Assembly: GCA_949752745.1 (NCBI GenBank)
Contig: OX457028.1
Location: 27,740,645-27,804,644, forward strand
Direction of reading: 5' to 3'
Source of the DNA: Protula sp. h YS-2021
Taxonomy: Eukaryota; Annelida; Polychaeta; Sabellida; Serpulidae
Length of the DNA stretch: 64,000 nt
A model generated the notes under the pieces. That model was not told where the DNA came from. It searched no databases and worked only from the letters and a program-made list of their open reading frames with translations. This document shows positions 11,061 to 25,200 of the stretch, piece by piece. The position numbers and the translations under genes are program-made. Each line of letters opens with the position of its first letter. Position 1 is the first letter of the stretch.

Positions 11061-12300
11061 TGAAACAATAGACTTGTAACCTCAAAACAGTAGGCATATG
11101 ATTTTTTATCAGTTAAATTAGACTTAAAAAATAGTTCACGGTGGAGGTTTAAATAACAAGCGAATGTCCTTGAAAACAATCAGAGGGTGACCTCGACTGG
11201 AATAACCAGTGTGACGCACTGAAATGTCAGTGCAGGAAAGGGGCCTACGACAGTGGTCGTTCTGGGGCCTTTTATGGGTGCCTTATCGATGTTGTTTGAA
11301 ATGTCGAAGTGACATGTGCGAAAAAGTGAACGCGATATTACGTTATCAACACGCATACGTGACGTTATCATTCATACTGTTCTGTTTACAATGAAAAAAA
11401 ATGAAACAGATCAGAATTTTAATGTAGTGGAGGGAGGCAAGGGGGAGGAGGGCTGGGGACGAGAGGGGTTATAAAGGTTTCCGTTGCAGTATTATAATAA
11501 TGGTAGTTAGGAGAGCCATATTCATGTGTACTGTTATGTAAATTTATACTGCTTATTAGTTACGATAAAAGGAACATTGAAAGCTTGAAAAGAGCTCTTT
11601 TATTGGTAAAATCGTATATTCTGTAATCGGGTATTTTGTGATATCAAACTATTTTATATTTACAGTTGAAGCCGTTGACAAAAGCGGATAGTATCAAGTC
11701 TTATTTTTTGTCTGAAATAACACGCTTTCAACTCGACGAAGTTTTTAACGCTGCAGTTAGTAATACTTCAACCCTTACTAAAGTCTAAATAAAAAAAAAA
11801 AAAAGACAAACAAACAAAATCAGAAAGTAGTAATGTTTAATTTCTTTTGTGAATTTTCAAATTGATATTTCAACGGTATGCATTTATACATTCAAAATAT
11901 GATTTGCTTTAAAATTTGAAAATATTAAAGAAAGATCTCAATTTAGACGTGTTTTATTTTCTTCAATAAACACACTGAGACTGAAATGTCTCAACGAACA
12001 TTTACACTCTCGACATCGATAGAATTACACATCGCAGTTTCAATACCTAAGTTCTAAGAATTATTTTCTCAACAGGATATACCCAACTGCACATTGTACA
12101 ACGCACAATAAAACTGCAACATCCGCATTTCAAAGTCGTCTCAAAATGCTTGGTTTCCTTTTCAAACGAAATTGCAGTTACATTCCTTCAATGGAATACT
12201 AATTTCAAAGCTGGCGCATAGTAGCTAACAATTCAGACATAACGATAATTTCAAAGAAAAGCGCCCATTTTAAGCATATTCAGTTATAGAAATTTGCTTA
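11061..12300. other. Intergenic / 3' regions between convergent genes
   Basis: AT-rich DNA between the LRR gene (+) and COPS6 (-). Possible plus-strand poly(A) signals AATAAA occur near 11787 (before an A run) and 12106. No other gene is seen. Confidence 0.5.
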
Positions 12301-12326
12301 CAGCAAACTAATACCAAATTTTTTTA

Positions 12327-12617
<291 letters not shown>

Positions 12618-13129
12618 TTACATTTATTTTAAAAGAGAAGGGGAAGATAATACACTCGTTCTTACTTGTTCTTCATCCATTTATTTTTTTTTAAACTTTG
12701 TTTGTTTTGTAAATCTTTTGTATAAATAATTATTTTCTTGTCGCATTTGCAACAATCAGGTTAAGTACAGAAATTACGTGATTTCATTTAAACGTCAAGA
12801 TCTTAACCTGTTGTGAAATGTTCAGGATAATAAAATAAAATGACCTACTTGGTTAATCGTGTTGCAGCCTTTCGTTAACGTTCCTAAATACGTCAGTAAA
12901 CTGATGTCGTTACATTGCTGTGAACAAAAAGATAAAAAGAAACTATATTTTGAATTTCAAATTAATGCCCATCCCATAAATAACATTCCACACATATTCT
13001 CGATTCCAACGGTTTCTAAAACCTGCTAAATTTATGGTAATACATCTTTAACGATAGCACATATATTTTTCAGTTTGCACTTCTCACCAAACTAAGTAAT
13101 AAGAAATATTAATAAAACTAAAGACCTAC

Positions 13130-13230
13130 GTTATAAAATTCTTCACTAAATCTTGCCGTACTCAGCACAGGCAGCCTGTGACACAAGCTGTACGCCTCGC
13201 GTAGAATCTCACTGTTATGCGGCACCTGAC
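13130..13230 (-). CDS. COPS6: COPS6 exon 7
   Basis: A 101-bp exon; acceptor TTTCAG|GTCAGG at 13231/13230, donor AAC|GTAGGT at 13129. It encodes [20 protein letters not shown] followed by [13 protein letters not shown], which continues exon 6 in phase 1. Its first 50 or so bases and the acceptor are copied six more times in the adjacent intron. Confidence 0.85.
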
Positions 13231-16200
13231 CTGAAACATCAAAAGACAAGCTGCACGCCTCCAGATAGAATCTCAGTTATGTGGCACCTGACCTGAAAAA
13301 TCAAAACTACAGCTGCACGCCTCCGGATAGAATCTCAGTTATGTGGCACCTGACCTGAAAAATCAAAACTACAGCTGTACGCCTTGGGTAGAATCTCACG
13401 GTTATGTGGCACCTGACCTGAAAAATCAAAACTACAGCTGTACGCCTTGGGTAGAATCTCACGGTTATGTGGCACCTGACCTGAAAAATCAAAACTACAG
13501 CTGTACGCCTTGGGTAGAATCTCACGGTTATGTGGCACCTGACATGAAACGTCAAAGATCCAGCTGTTCGCCAAGCGTAGAATCTTACCATTGTACCTTA
13601 CCTGACCTGAAACATCAAAAGACAAGTTGTACCTTCACACCACTGACTACATGTCTAACTTCCTTATACACCGATACAACACAATTACAGGATAGCTACT
13701 CAACTTGCGAATCACCGAATATTTATTGTGTTTGCGATTTACTGAATCCCTAATGCACTTACCAGTATATGAACACCCACTGCACTTGCGAGTCATTCAA
13801 TAGCTACTGTACTTGCGCGTCACTGAATACTTACTGCAGTGTTGCCACGGAGTCACCAAGAAAACAAAGGACAACAAAAGGACAAAAAAGGACGAAATTA
13901 AAAAAAATAAAGTACGATAAAAGGGATAATTCACATTTCGCTGGAAATTGAGGAAAAAATAGTGTATATCAAATATTGTCGTTATATGTCACTTTCAGCT
14001 ATTTAAAAACCAATATTCCCCTATTCTACAGGAGAGATGTACTGATTCTGAATGCTGAAAAAAAATGGAAACTAGAGCCTCAGTAAGGCGGGATCCCCCG
14101 TGGAGCAGTAAAAGTAAAATGAGGTCAAGTCACGCTCCAAGTTTTCAGGTTCCTACTACAATCCCTTCTATGAGAACTCGGCCGGACAAAACATCTACTC
14201 ACGGCTAAGTTCAAGCCCAAAAATTCACCATATTTGACAATTTCCCACAACCGCAATTTTTGGCCGATTTTGACAATAATGCAAAGTTGCACATCTTCAA
14301 TATATATATTTTCCCCATGCAAGATTTCAGGTTAATACGACAATTCCTTCCATGAGAAGTCGGTCGGACAAAACATAGTCTCTCAGCTAAGTTCAAGCCA
14401 AAAATTCACAATTTTTAACAATTTCCCACGACGTCAATTTTTCGGCGATTTTGACAATAATGCCACGTTGCACATCTTCAGTATATATATAGTCACCATG
14501 CCCGGTTTCAGGTTCCTACGATAATTCCTTCGATGAGAAGTTGGCCGGAAAAAAACTTAAATTAAATATAGGTATATATACAGTATTAGAGCGATTGACA
14601 ATATGGAACAATGAAGGGTAATGATTAGAAGAAAAAAAGGCAAGCAGAAAAAAAGCTTACAGCAAATGACAAAAAAGTAATTTCGAAAAAATGTCGATAT
14701 TAAGAAAAAAAGTATTTAAGAAAAATGAAGAAAAAATCATCAAACAAAATCAGGATGAAAAGATAAAAAAAGGATGAAAAAAGTATTTAAGGACAAAAAA
14801 GGACGAAATCGGCCTTTAAAAAAATAAAGGACAGTCCTGTACTTGCGCATCAATGAATATCTACTTTACTTGTATTGCGTCACTCAATACCTACTCTGCT
14901 TGCGCGTCACTGAATACCTACTGTACTTGCGAGTCACTCAAAACCTACTGTACTTGCGCGTCACTGAATACCTACCGTAACTGCGAGTCACCGAATACTC
15001 TACTTGCGCGTCACTGAATACCTACTCTGCTTGCGCGTCACTGAATACCTACTCTACTTGCGCGTCACTGAATACCTGCTGTACTTGCGCATCACTGAAT
15101 ACCTACTGTACTTGCGAGTCACTGAATACCTGCTGTACTTGCGAGTCACTCAAAACCTACTGTACTTGCGCATCACTGAATACCTACCGTAACTGCGAGT
15201 CACCGAATACTCTACTTGCGCGTCACTGAATACCTACTCTACTTGCGCGTCACTGAATACCTACTCTACTTGCGAGTCACTGAATACCTGCTGTGCTTGC
15301 GAGTCACTCAAAACCTACTGTACTTGCGCATCACTGAATACCTACCGTAACTGCGAGTCACCGAATACTCTACTTGCGCGTCACTGAATACCTACTCTAC
15401 TTGCGCGTCACTGAATACCTGCTGTACTTGCGCGTCACTGAATACCTACTCTACTTGCGCGTCACTGAATACCTGCTGTACTTGCGCATCACTGAATACC
15501 TACTGTACTTGCGAGTCACTGAATACCTGCTGTACTTGCGAGTCACTGAATACCTACTGCACTTGCGCGTCACTGAATACCTACTTTATTTGCGAGTCAC
15601 TGAATAAATACTGTAACTGGGAGTCATTGAATACCTACTGTACTTATGCATCACTGAATACCTGCTGTACTTGCGAGTCACTGAATAACTGCTGTTCTTG
15701 CGAGTCACTGAATACCTACTGCACCTGCGAGTCACTCAACACCTACTGCACTTGCCTGTCACTGAATATATACTTTACTTACGAGTCACTGAATACGTAC
15801 TTTATTTGCGAGTCACTGAATAAATACTCTAACTGGGAGTCATAGAATACCTACTGTACTTGCGCATCACTGAATACCTACTGTACTTGCGAGGCACTGA
15901 ATACCTACTGTAATTGCGCGTCACTCAACACCTCCTGCACTTGCGCGTCACTGAATACCTACTTTACTTGCGAGTCACTGAATGCCTACTGTACTTGCGA
16001 GTCACTGAATACCTACTGCACCTGCGAGTCACTTAACATATACTGTACTTGCGGGCCATTGAGTGCCTACGGTACTTGCGCATTAACTTAACACCTACGT
16101 TACTTGTGTACAAGTGACGCACCTTCCTGCATGGCTTTGATGTACCGCAGTATGATGTTGATTCTCCCATGCAGCATTTTAATAGAGCTATGCTGCGCGG

Positions 16201-19200
16201 TTAAATGCTCCGAGACGGTCGAGTTTGGGCCCTGCTCCGATGACGTCACACGGGCTATATGGTCAACCCCTATGCGCTCGGCCTCTTCCGTTGCTAGGGT
16301 GTAACCCAGTTCCACAAACAGCATGGTTGCCTACGAATAAAGCCTCGGTACTGGATACCATATCCCAGAGAAAGGCAAGATTGTAAGTTCTATGGAAGTT
16401 TATGGAAAAATCACCAGTCGTAATGAAATATTTCATACCATCCCCGCAAGGAACTACTACGGTGCATATAGTTCTTGGGCAATTCAACACAGACTTCCAA
16501 CAAACAAATATTTCTTTGCACGTTATTAACTAGAGCGGCCAGTGCACACAAAACATAAGAGTGCAGGCTTATATTACACACTTTCAATCGATACCTACTT
16601 AAGTTTCTTGTTTTTGTGAACAAAAACAAATGTCTCCCCGACCAAACCCATGACCCCCCCTCCCCCCTCAAACTGAAACAAAATATTCATTTCTGCAAAC
16701 ATAACCTTCATTCATTGTAAAAATCATAAAATAAACCAAACAGATGGTGGTCACTAAAACAGACATAAATGAGCATCTTTTTTCATCGGAGTCTGAAAGG
16801 TGGTCGCTAAAACGGGTTTTACTGTAGGCCCCTCTTATCCAGATCTGAAGTTGGTCGCTATAGCAGTTTTACTGTACGTTACATTTTTATCCGGGTCTGG
16901 AAGGTGGTCAAGACAGGCAGGTTTTACCGTACGTCTTTTTACCTGAATGTGGAAGGGGTCACGACAAACGGTTCTTACCTTACATCTTTTTATCCGGGTC
17001 TTGAAGGTGGTCGGGATTTTTTTTTTTTTTTTTTGCTGACCATCATCCTCCACACGCCCCCCCCCCCCCGCCCCTCAGCTATTTACTGTAGGTCCGACTA
17101 TAAACACAACTCTAACCCTTTTACCCAAGGCAACGGTAACAGTCTGTACCCTAAGTGTAGTTATAGCCATGATAGACTACCTTGTCTTCGCACATTCCCA
17201 TCGGCCAAATAGCACTAGCAAGGCATTCTTCATAACTGCGCATCAGAGATGACGCACCTCGGTGGGAGAAGGGGGAGGCATTTCGTAGGCAAAATGGTGA
17301 GCTGCTCCTCATAACACAAGATATCAGACGACCCAATTTAATAGCGAAAAATGCTTCTGCACACAATGCTAATCGATACAGCATGGCTCCTATATAGAGC
17401 ACATCTTGGTAACCTAATCAAGTATGCGGCGAAAAAAAAAATCAATAGCTAGAGCTGCTTAGAGCTATAATACGACAATAGCATTCCATGACCTCGTAGA
17501 TAACGATCCATCATGCACCGCAACTGACACTGACCCCTGACTGAGTGGCATGTTACGTAACAACCACAGATGAGAAATGCACAAAAACTTCAATTTCAGG
17601 CAATAACAAATAGCAATGGACCGACAATAATGCTGTTACTGTTTTGAATCTTTCTAAAGAATGCAGGAACACTAGAGAATCTTCGGGAAAATCTTCCGAA
17701 ATCCCCAGCGCAGTTAACACGCATGCATAGATAACAAAGCAGCCAAAAATGGGGAGGTTAGGGTGGGGGGGGGGGGGGGCTGTTGACGTTATGCACCTTT
17801 CTTGATTTTCTATACGAGTTCAATAATGTTTAATAAAACCGTGTGACCTATTCGAGGAATAACTACACCAAATTTAAAGTCGATCCGACTTTCCGATGTC
17901 GAGATGTTTTGCTTAAGAACTGATAACTTTTTACCTGTCAAAAGTTGAAACAGTCGTCTGACTGAACCAAGGAATATCCATATAAAATTTTAAGTCGATA
18001 TAACTTTCCGTTATCGAGATATTATGCATAAAAGATCTGGTTCAAAATATACACATTTTACGCGATGACGTCATACGCCGCTTTCGTTCGTTCTTCTCGT
18101 GAAAAATATTTAGAGTTTCTTTCGGACCTACCAAGCAATAATCCAAAGTTTCACCTTTCTCCGGCGTCCAGCAGCTGAGAAATTTCGCACACAAGATTTT
18201 TACGCAATGACGTCATACACCCGCCCTAATCACGTGACACGCCAAAAATTGATAGAACAGTCCGGCTGACCCAAGGAATATTCATATAAAATTTGAAGTC
18301 GATAGGACTTCCCGTTATCGAGATATTTTGCACACAAGACCTTGTTTATAAAATAAAACATATTTTACGTGATGACGTCATACGCCGCATTCGTTCGTTC
18401 TACTCGCGAAAAAATCCTATAGAGTCTTTCGGACCTAACAAATAACAATCCCTCCAAGTTTCAACTTTCTCCGATGTTCAGTAGCTGAGAAATTTGGCAC
18501 ATAAGATTTTTACGTAATGACGTCATACTCTTGCCCTAATCAGGTGACATACGTAAAAAGTTGACAGAACCGTCCGACTGACCCAAAGAATATCTATGTA
18601 AAATTTGAAGTCGATAGGACTTTCCGTTATCGAGATATTTTGCACACAAGACCTTGTTTATAATATGTACATATTTTACGTGATGACGTCATATGCCGCA
18701 TTCGTTCGTTCTACTCGCGAAAAAAATATATAGGGTCTTTCGGACCAACCAAGCAACAATCCCACCAAGTTTCAACTTTCTCCGATGTTCAGCGGCTGAG
18801 AAATTTCGCACACAAGATTTTTACGTAATGACGTCATACGCCTGCCTTAATCACCTGACATGCGCTAAAAATTGATAGAGCCCGCCGACTGATCCAAGGA
18901 ATATTGATATAAAATTTAAAGTCGATAGGACTTTCCGTTATCGAGATATTTTGCACACAAGATCTTGTTCAAAATATATACATATTCTGCGTGATGACGT
19001 CATACGCCGCATTCGTTCGTTCTACTCGCGAAAAAAATCTACAGAGTCTTTCGGACCAACCAAGCAATAATCCCACCAAGTTTCAACTTTCTCCGATGTT
19101 CAGCGGCTGAGAAATTTCGCACCCAAGATTTTTACGTAATGACGTCATACTCTTGCCCTAATCACGTGACATGCGTCAAAACTTGATAGAACCGTCCGAC

Positions 19201-22200
19201 CTTACCAAGGAATAATTCGATCAAGTTTGAAGTCAATCCGACGTTTCGTTCTCGAGATATCTTGCACACAACACTTTGTTCACAACAGACTGACACACAC
19301 ACACACACACACAGACACACATATACAGGTATGTCGGGAAACAAACGACGAATCGCGATTTCGTGTCCAACTCGCGAAATGTACGCCAAAAATCTAACTT
19401 CGTTATTAGGGACTTTTCAGACATAAGTTGCATATGAAAATCTCGGTAGATTTTTTTTACATTCAATTCCGAAAGCGAAAATATATAAAAGACACCAGAT
19501 TAAGAGAAATTTAACAAAGCATGAACCCTGCGAAACGGAATATTTTGTTTACATAATTTGCATATTTTACACCATTTTTTGATATCTACAACTGTGAGTT
19601 TGCTGTGAAATGAGACTGTGTAAAAAATGTAAACAAACCGATTTTGTTTATAAACAAAGGCCACGTGCTTTCTGTAAATGAATATTAGGGAAACACTAAA
19701 CAAAAGCCAAACAAGCGTAGAGTTTGTTTTCTTTTATTTACACCATAACCCCCTGTAATATTTATTTTCTTTCATTTTTATACATAAACTATTTAACATT
19801 AATTGAAGAGTTACAAAATATTGAAAAGCAGTACAAAAGATATTCAAACAGATGAATTTTAAAAAACATAGATTTATACAGATGAATGTTTAAAAACAAA
19901 ACTCTTTTAAAATAAAACCAAAATACAGGAAAAATAAAACAACAAAATCCTTTACTGATATAACCGTGATGTGTAAATAACCAACTCTATCTTATTTTCA
20001 AGCTCAGTGTTATGTGCACTAATTAAAATTTAATGATAGGCCGAAAAAACGTGAGGCAATGAGATATAAACCACATAAAAGCTTCCTAAAGAAAACAAAA
20101 TACACAGCTGAAACTTTCAAACTAACATGCGAAATGTACGTACACAACCATGCACAAAATTTGCAGGTTTAGAGACCCTGCAACACAACTTGGGTGTACT
20201 ACCCCATCTCGTGACGTTCATAAATTTAAAGTCGGTGACTTCGTATAAGAAAAATGAACTGAAAATAACACAATTAAAACTTTCAAACTGACATGCGAAA
20301 AGTACGTACAAAAGCTACATGAAAAACCATGCGAAATGTGCGAACACCAAAATTTTTTAAGCACGGAAACATCGGCAAATTTCCAAGTTTTGAAACCCTG
20401 TCACGTTTGCGCGTACGCCCTTCTCGCGACGTTCATAAATTTAAAGTCGGTCACTTCGTATAAGAACAATGAACTGCAAATAACAGGTAAAACTTTCGAA
20501 CTGACAAGCGAAATGCGCGTTTATACACAATCATGCGAAATGAACGTATAACAACCATGTATGTGACACGGTCTCAAACTTTTGAAAATTTTGCCGATGT
20601 TTCTTTAAATAAGCACATTTTGGTGTTCGCACATTTTGCATGGTTGTGTACGTACTAAAGTCGATGACTTCGTATGAGAAAAGTGAACTGCAAATAAAAC
20701 TTTCAAACTGACATGCGAAATGTACGCACACAACCATGCGAAATGTGCGAACACCAAAATTTTCTTAATCACGGCAACAACGGCAAAATTTCCAAGTTTT
20801 GAGGCTCTGTCAGATACCCTTTGCTTGTACTACCCAATCTCGCAACGTTCGTAAACTTTGAAATTGGTCACTCCGAACAGAGAAGTTTCGAACTGACAAG
20901 CAAAATGTACGCTAATACACAACCATGTGAAATGTAGTGCAACCACGCGAAATCTACGACGCAAGTATTTCTTTTTTTTAAATTCATCGGCAAACTTGGC
21001 AGCTTTTGTGACCCTGTCACATGAAACTTATCCGTATTACCCATCACCGCCACTTTCATAAATTTACAGTGTGTCACTTTATACGAGAAAAATCAAATGG
21101 AAATAACACACTGAAACCTGATACGCGAACGCACATAACCATGCGAAATGTACGAACCAAAACACTTCTTAATACCTCGGCAAATTTGGCAGGTTGTGAG
21201 ACCAAGCTGCATGAAAATTGTCCATACTACCCAGCCCCGTGACGTTCATAAATTAAAAGTCGGTCACTTCGCATAAGAACAGTGAACTGCATGGAAAAAC
21301 TGACAAAAAAAAAAAAACTCCCCGCACTTGTGTAAACCAAAACAGAATCCCACAAACATGACATCACAGCGAAATGTCCGCAAAACAGTTTTTTTTTTTT
21401 TAAACGGATCTGAAGCTTCATCCGACTTTTTATTTTTCTTGTAAAAATTTGAAAGGTATGCCCGCAACTGAACTATGTCCCTGTGTTAAAATATCACATG
21501 CGAAATGTACGTCCACAATCATGTATGTAACAGGGTCTCAAACTTCGAAAATTTTGCCGATGTTTCTGTGTATTAGAACATTTTGGTATTCGCACATTTC
21601 GCATGGTTTTGTACGTACCAAAGTCTGTCACTTGGTGTGAGAAAAAAGACCTGCAATTAGCGCAGTTGAAGCTTTTGAATTGACAAGCCAAATGTACGTA
21701 TACAACCATGCGAAATGTGCGAACACCAAATTGTTCTTACTCACAGAAACATCAGCAAAAGTTGCAAGTTTTGAGACCCTGTCACATATCATTTTCTCGT
21801 ACTACATCATCTCGCAAAGCTCATAAATTTAAAGTCGGCTACTTCTTATAAAAGCAGTGAACTGCAAATAACACAGCTAATACTTTCGAACAGACAAGCG
21901 AAATGTACGCACACATCTACAACCATGCGAAATGTAGTGCAACCACGCGAAATCTACGAAGCAAGAATTTCGTTTTTTTGACACATCGACAAACTTGGCA
22001 GCTTTTGTGACCCTGTCACATGAAACTTATCCATACTACCCATCACCGCCACTTTCATAAATTTACAGTCGGTCACTTTATACGAGAAAAATCAAATGCA
22101 AATAACACAATGAAATCTGATACGCGAACGCACATAACCATGCGAAATGTACGAACCAAAACACTTCTTAATACCTCGGCAAATTTGGCAGGTTTTGAGA

Positions 22201-25200
22201 CCAAGCTACATGAAAATTGCCCGTACTACCCAGCCCCGTGACGTTCATAAATTAAAAGTCGGTCACTTCATATAAGAACAGTGAACTGCATAAAAAACTG
22301 ATACAAAAAAAAAAAAAAAAAAAAAACTCCCCGCACTTGTGTAAACCAAAACAGAATCCCACAAACATGACATCACAGCGAAATGTCAGCAAAACAGTTT
22401 CTTTTTTTTAAACGGATCTGAAGCTTCATCCGCCCTTTTATTATTCTTGTAAAAATTTGAAAGGTATGCCCGCAACTGAACTATGTCCCTGTGTCCTAAA
22501 ATATCACATGCGAAATGTACGTCCACAACCATGTATGTAACAGGGTCTCAAACTTCGAAAATTTTGCCGATGTTTCTCTTAATTAGAACAATTTGGTATT
22601 CGCACATTTCGCATGGTTTTGTACGTACCAAAGTCTGTCACTTGGTGTGAGAAAAAAGACCTGCAATTAACGCAGTTAAAGCTTTCGAATTGACAAGCCA
22701 AATGTACGTACACAACCATGCGAAATGTGCGAACACCAAATTGTTCTTACTCACAGAAACATCAGCAAAATTTGCACGTTTTGAGACCCTGTCACATATC
22801 ATTTTCTCGTACTACACAATCTCGCAACGCTCATAAATTTAAAATATTTTCGAACTGACAAGCGAAATGCATGCACACATCCACACCCATGCGAAATGTA
22901 GTGCAACCACGCGAAATCTACGAAGCAAGAATTTCGTTTTTTGACACATCGACAAACTTGGCAGCTTTTGTGACCCTGTCACATGAAACTTGCCCGTACT
23001 ACCCATCGCCGCCACTTTCATAAATTTACAGTCGGTCACTTTATACGAGAAAAATTAAATGCAAATAACACATTGAAACTTTCATTTGATACGCGAACGC
23101 ACATAACCATGCAAAATGTACGAACCAAAACACTTCTTAAATACTTCGGTCAATCTGTTAGGTTTTGAAACCCCGTTACATGAAAATTGCCCGTACTACC
23201 CAACCCCACGACGCTTAAAAATTTAAAGTCGGTCACTTCGTATTAGAACAATGAACTGCATGGGAAAAGTGATACAAAGAAAATTCCCCGCATTTGTGTA
23301 AACCAAAACAGAATCCCAAAAACACCACACCACAGCGAAATGTCCCCAAAATAATCTCTTTTTTTAAACGGATCTGAAGCTTCATCCGCCCTTTTTGTTT
23401 CTTGTAAAAATTTGAAAGGTATGCCCGCAACTGAACTTTACCCCTGTGTCCTAAAATATCACATGCGAAATGTACGTCCACAACCATGTTTGTGACAGGG
23501 TCTCAGGCTTGGAAAATTTTGTCGATGTTTCTGTGAATAACTACACTTTGATGCTCGCACATTTCGCATGGTTTTGTACTTACAAAGTCGGTCACTTGGT
23601 GTGAGAAAGTGAATTGCAAATAACACAGTTTAAAAGCTTTCGAACTGACAAGCGAAGTTTACGTACACACCCATAGCCATGCGAAATATAGTGCATCCAC
23701 GCGAAATCTACGAAGCAAGTATTTTTTTTTTAAATACATCGGCAAACTTGGCAGCTTTTGTGACCCTGTCACAGGAAACTTGCCCGTACTACCCATCGCC
23801 GCCACTTTCATAAATTTACAGTCGGTCACTTCATAAGAGAAAAGTCAAATGCAAACTAGAGCAGTGTGCATAGGCCACATATTCCCCACAGGTAATGCTC
23901 TACCACATCCCTCAAAACACATGTCGCAATTTCATGTCCAGCAAATACATCCGCATCTACCCCTCCAGGCCTCTCTACCATCCTGCAAGTCCAGCAGCTT
24001 CTGCAACAAAACAAAATGACAGACATGAGAGTTACACAAGCAAATGGTAAATGCATTTATGTGATATAAGCGAAGACCTGGAGGGCCACTACTGCTGCTG
24101 CCGTACTTGGATTTTGCAAGTGAAATCCTGCTCAGGTAGTGCTTAAGCAATGCCTAAGCAGGATTTCACATACAAAATCCAAATAGGACAGCAGCAGTAA
24201 TTGCCCTCCAGGTCTTCCGGAATCACAACAGTGGGCATTGATAAGCAGTCCGTTTCGCCGACAATCATAACGCACGAAAAATGTTTTGAATTCTTTAAAA
24301 TGCCAACATCTGGTTGGCTTGACCAAATCTGCACAAGTGCTACATATATCACGATACTCCTTCCGACACATCTCAGCAACAATTCTTACCCTTTATAAAT
24401 GCAAAAGCATCACTTACCCAGCAACTCAGAAGACGCCCCTTCAACAGCCGATTCCGCATTCGCTGAGAGTATTGTGTCTTTCTCGCCCTGCGATGAATGT
24501 GTGTGTTCCCCCTCTTCCCTTTGGTCTCTCACAAAGCTCTTTTGACGTGGTATCAACGCCTGTAATGACGCAATCGCTGCCCGAACTACGTTCTTCGGAT
24601 TGCACCACCCCCTCCCCAACGGTGGCCGTAACTTCTGTGTCATGGCTTTTGATCGCTGCAACGGGGATATTGTATGAAAATGTAAACCATTTAATCTGTG
24701 CAAGCGAAATGAACAGATGTTTTTAAAATTAATTTAAACTCTGTGGTTAATTTTCTTCAAATGCCAATGTTTCATTCTAATGTAACAGCCGAGTCATAAA
24801 CTATAACGTCCTTATTTCATCCTTGAACAATTTAAAGCTTAGCCGCACAGGACATGCACGTTCAAAATTCTGACAACAGTCCGTTTCGCTTCAGTCTTAC
24901 AAGTTCCGGTTCAGTAAAATAACGAAACTGCCCTTCGGATCACACTCACACAAACCAAAAAAATGTCGAATGAAACGAGAAATACGCGTCAAGCAAAATA
25001 TATGTTCTATATTCTTCCACTTGTAATTACCTGAAATCGGCGCAGGGATATTTTCCGCTGCTTTCTTAATCTGTCTACAGGCTTGGTTAATATCCGAACT
25101 GTCATCACTATCTTTAAGCGGTCCCCCAACAATTTCACCCACAAAATGGGTCAAGTGGCTCTGATCCCTGCCGCATAACCTCTTTGCGGCTTCTGCCCAG

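Noticed and set aside
13335..13753. Minus- and plus-strand repeat ORFs at the 63-bp array
   Set aside because: They are period artefacts of the copied COPS6 exon-7 boundary, not separate genes.
14030..14100. Plus-strand AG-bounded stretch coding [17 protein letters not shown]
   Set aside because: Too short, with no partner exons or family; left out.
14825..16110. CRISPR-like array
   Set aside because: 27-bp units are directly adjacent without unique spacers; it is a minisatellite in an animal intron.
24132..24371. Cys-containing frame ([20 protein letters not shown]) as an ADD/PHD zinc finger of a DNMT3-like protein
   Set aside because: Cys spacing is only loosely similar, part lies in a fold-back, and the intron to the previous exon would be under 50 bp; the evidence is too weak.
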